A model generated the notes under the pieces. It searched no databases. It was not told the origin of the DNA and worked only from the letters and a program-made list of their open reading frames with translations. A stretch of DNA of 5,067 nt from Ktedonobacterales bacterium (lineage in GTDB: Bacteria > Chloroflexota > Ktedonobacteria > Ktedonobacterales > JADMIN01), in assembly GCA_015478575.1 (NCBI GenBank), contig JADMIN010000254.1, positions 1 through 5,067 of the forward strand, written 5' to 3'. Below, in pieces: positions 5,065 through 5,067 of the stretch (its first letter is position 1; every line of letters starts with the position of its first letter). The position numbers and the translations under genes are program-made.

Positions 5065-5067
5065 CTC

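Larger units (their letters stand above)
4875..5067. other. oriC: Putative replication origin (oriC-like DnaA-box cluster), truncated by window end
   Basis: Six sites matching or within one base of the DnaA box (TTATCCACA and the relaxed TTWTNCACA/TTGTCCACA) lie within 180 bp: plus strand at 4885 and 4905, minus strand at 4919, 5015, 5036 and 5056. A weaker seventh (GTGTCCAGA, 4875-4883) may belong. This density is far above chance in GC-rich DNA. Between the two groups is a G-rich stretch without boxes (4939-4981). No AT-rich unwinding element is visible; if this is a true oriC it should lie beyond 5067, with dnaA or dnaN plausibly nearby. A DnaA-titrating cluster or a plasmid-type origin cannot be excluded. 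Confidence 0.75.
5016..5067. repeat. Iteron-like direct repeats of 20-21 bp
   Basis: Units begin at 5016, 5037 and 5057. Units one and two share not only the DnaA-box core (GTGGAtAA / GTGGAcAA) but also the flank ACCGCCC followed by a CGAA or GAAAAA tail ending in T. The third (GTGTATAACTC) is cut by the window edge. The array may continue. Confidence 0.65.

Overview
The window is GC-rich chromosomal DNA from a bacterium. It carries five protein genes, each supported by recognisable family motifs, and at its right end a cluster of DnaA boxes that looks like a replication origin (oriC). The Myxococcus-type (type 2) PyrF, the GC-rich non-coding DNA, the frequent GTG/TTG starts and the hairpins without U-tracts suggest a high-GC lineage. 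Chloroflexota (Ktedonobacteria or Thermomicrobia-like) is my best guess, but nothing here fixes the taxon and Actinobacteria or Deinococcus relatives remain possible.

Layout. Positions 1-141 hold an 18-bp tandem repeat and the leader of a small thioredoxin-fold protein (142-465, +). A clear extended -10 promoter (548-556) then drives pyrF (635-1594, +). A 164-bp hairpin-rich spacer separates it from pyrE (1759-2397, +). Together the two genes supply the last two steps of de novo UMP synthesis: PyrE makes OMP from orotate and PRPP, and PyrF decarboxylates OMP to UMP. A GC-rich hairpin (2467-2524) probably ends this unit.

Positions 2398-3081 contain no convincing gene. The last 280 bases are dense in inverted repeats and look like a structured leader for a secreted CHAP-domain cell-wall hydrolase (3082-3984, +, TTG start with a strong Shine-Dalgarno). 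Two strong hairpins (3996-4025 and 4055-4099) fill the gap between this gene and the convergent DinB-family metalloprotein gene (4215-4721, -, also a TTG start).

Upstream of dinB, positions 4885-5067 carry six DnaA boxes in two clusters. The left cluster has two direct boxes plus an inverted one. The right cluster has three boxes in one orientation repeated every 20-21 bp and runs off the window. Between the clusters lies a strand-biased run of eight G-tracts. The most notable points are this origin architecture, a 34-residue low-complexity insertion in PyrF, a non-canonical PRPP loop in PyrE, and the structured leader of the CHAP gene.
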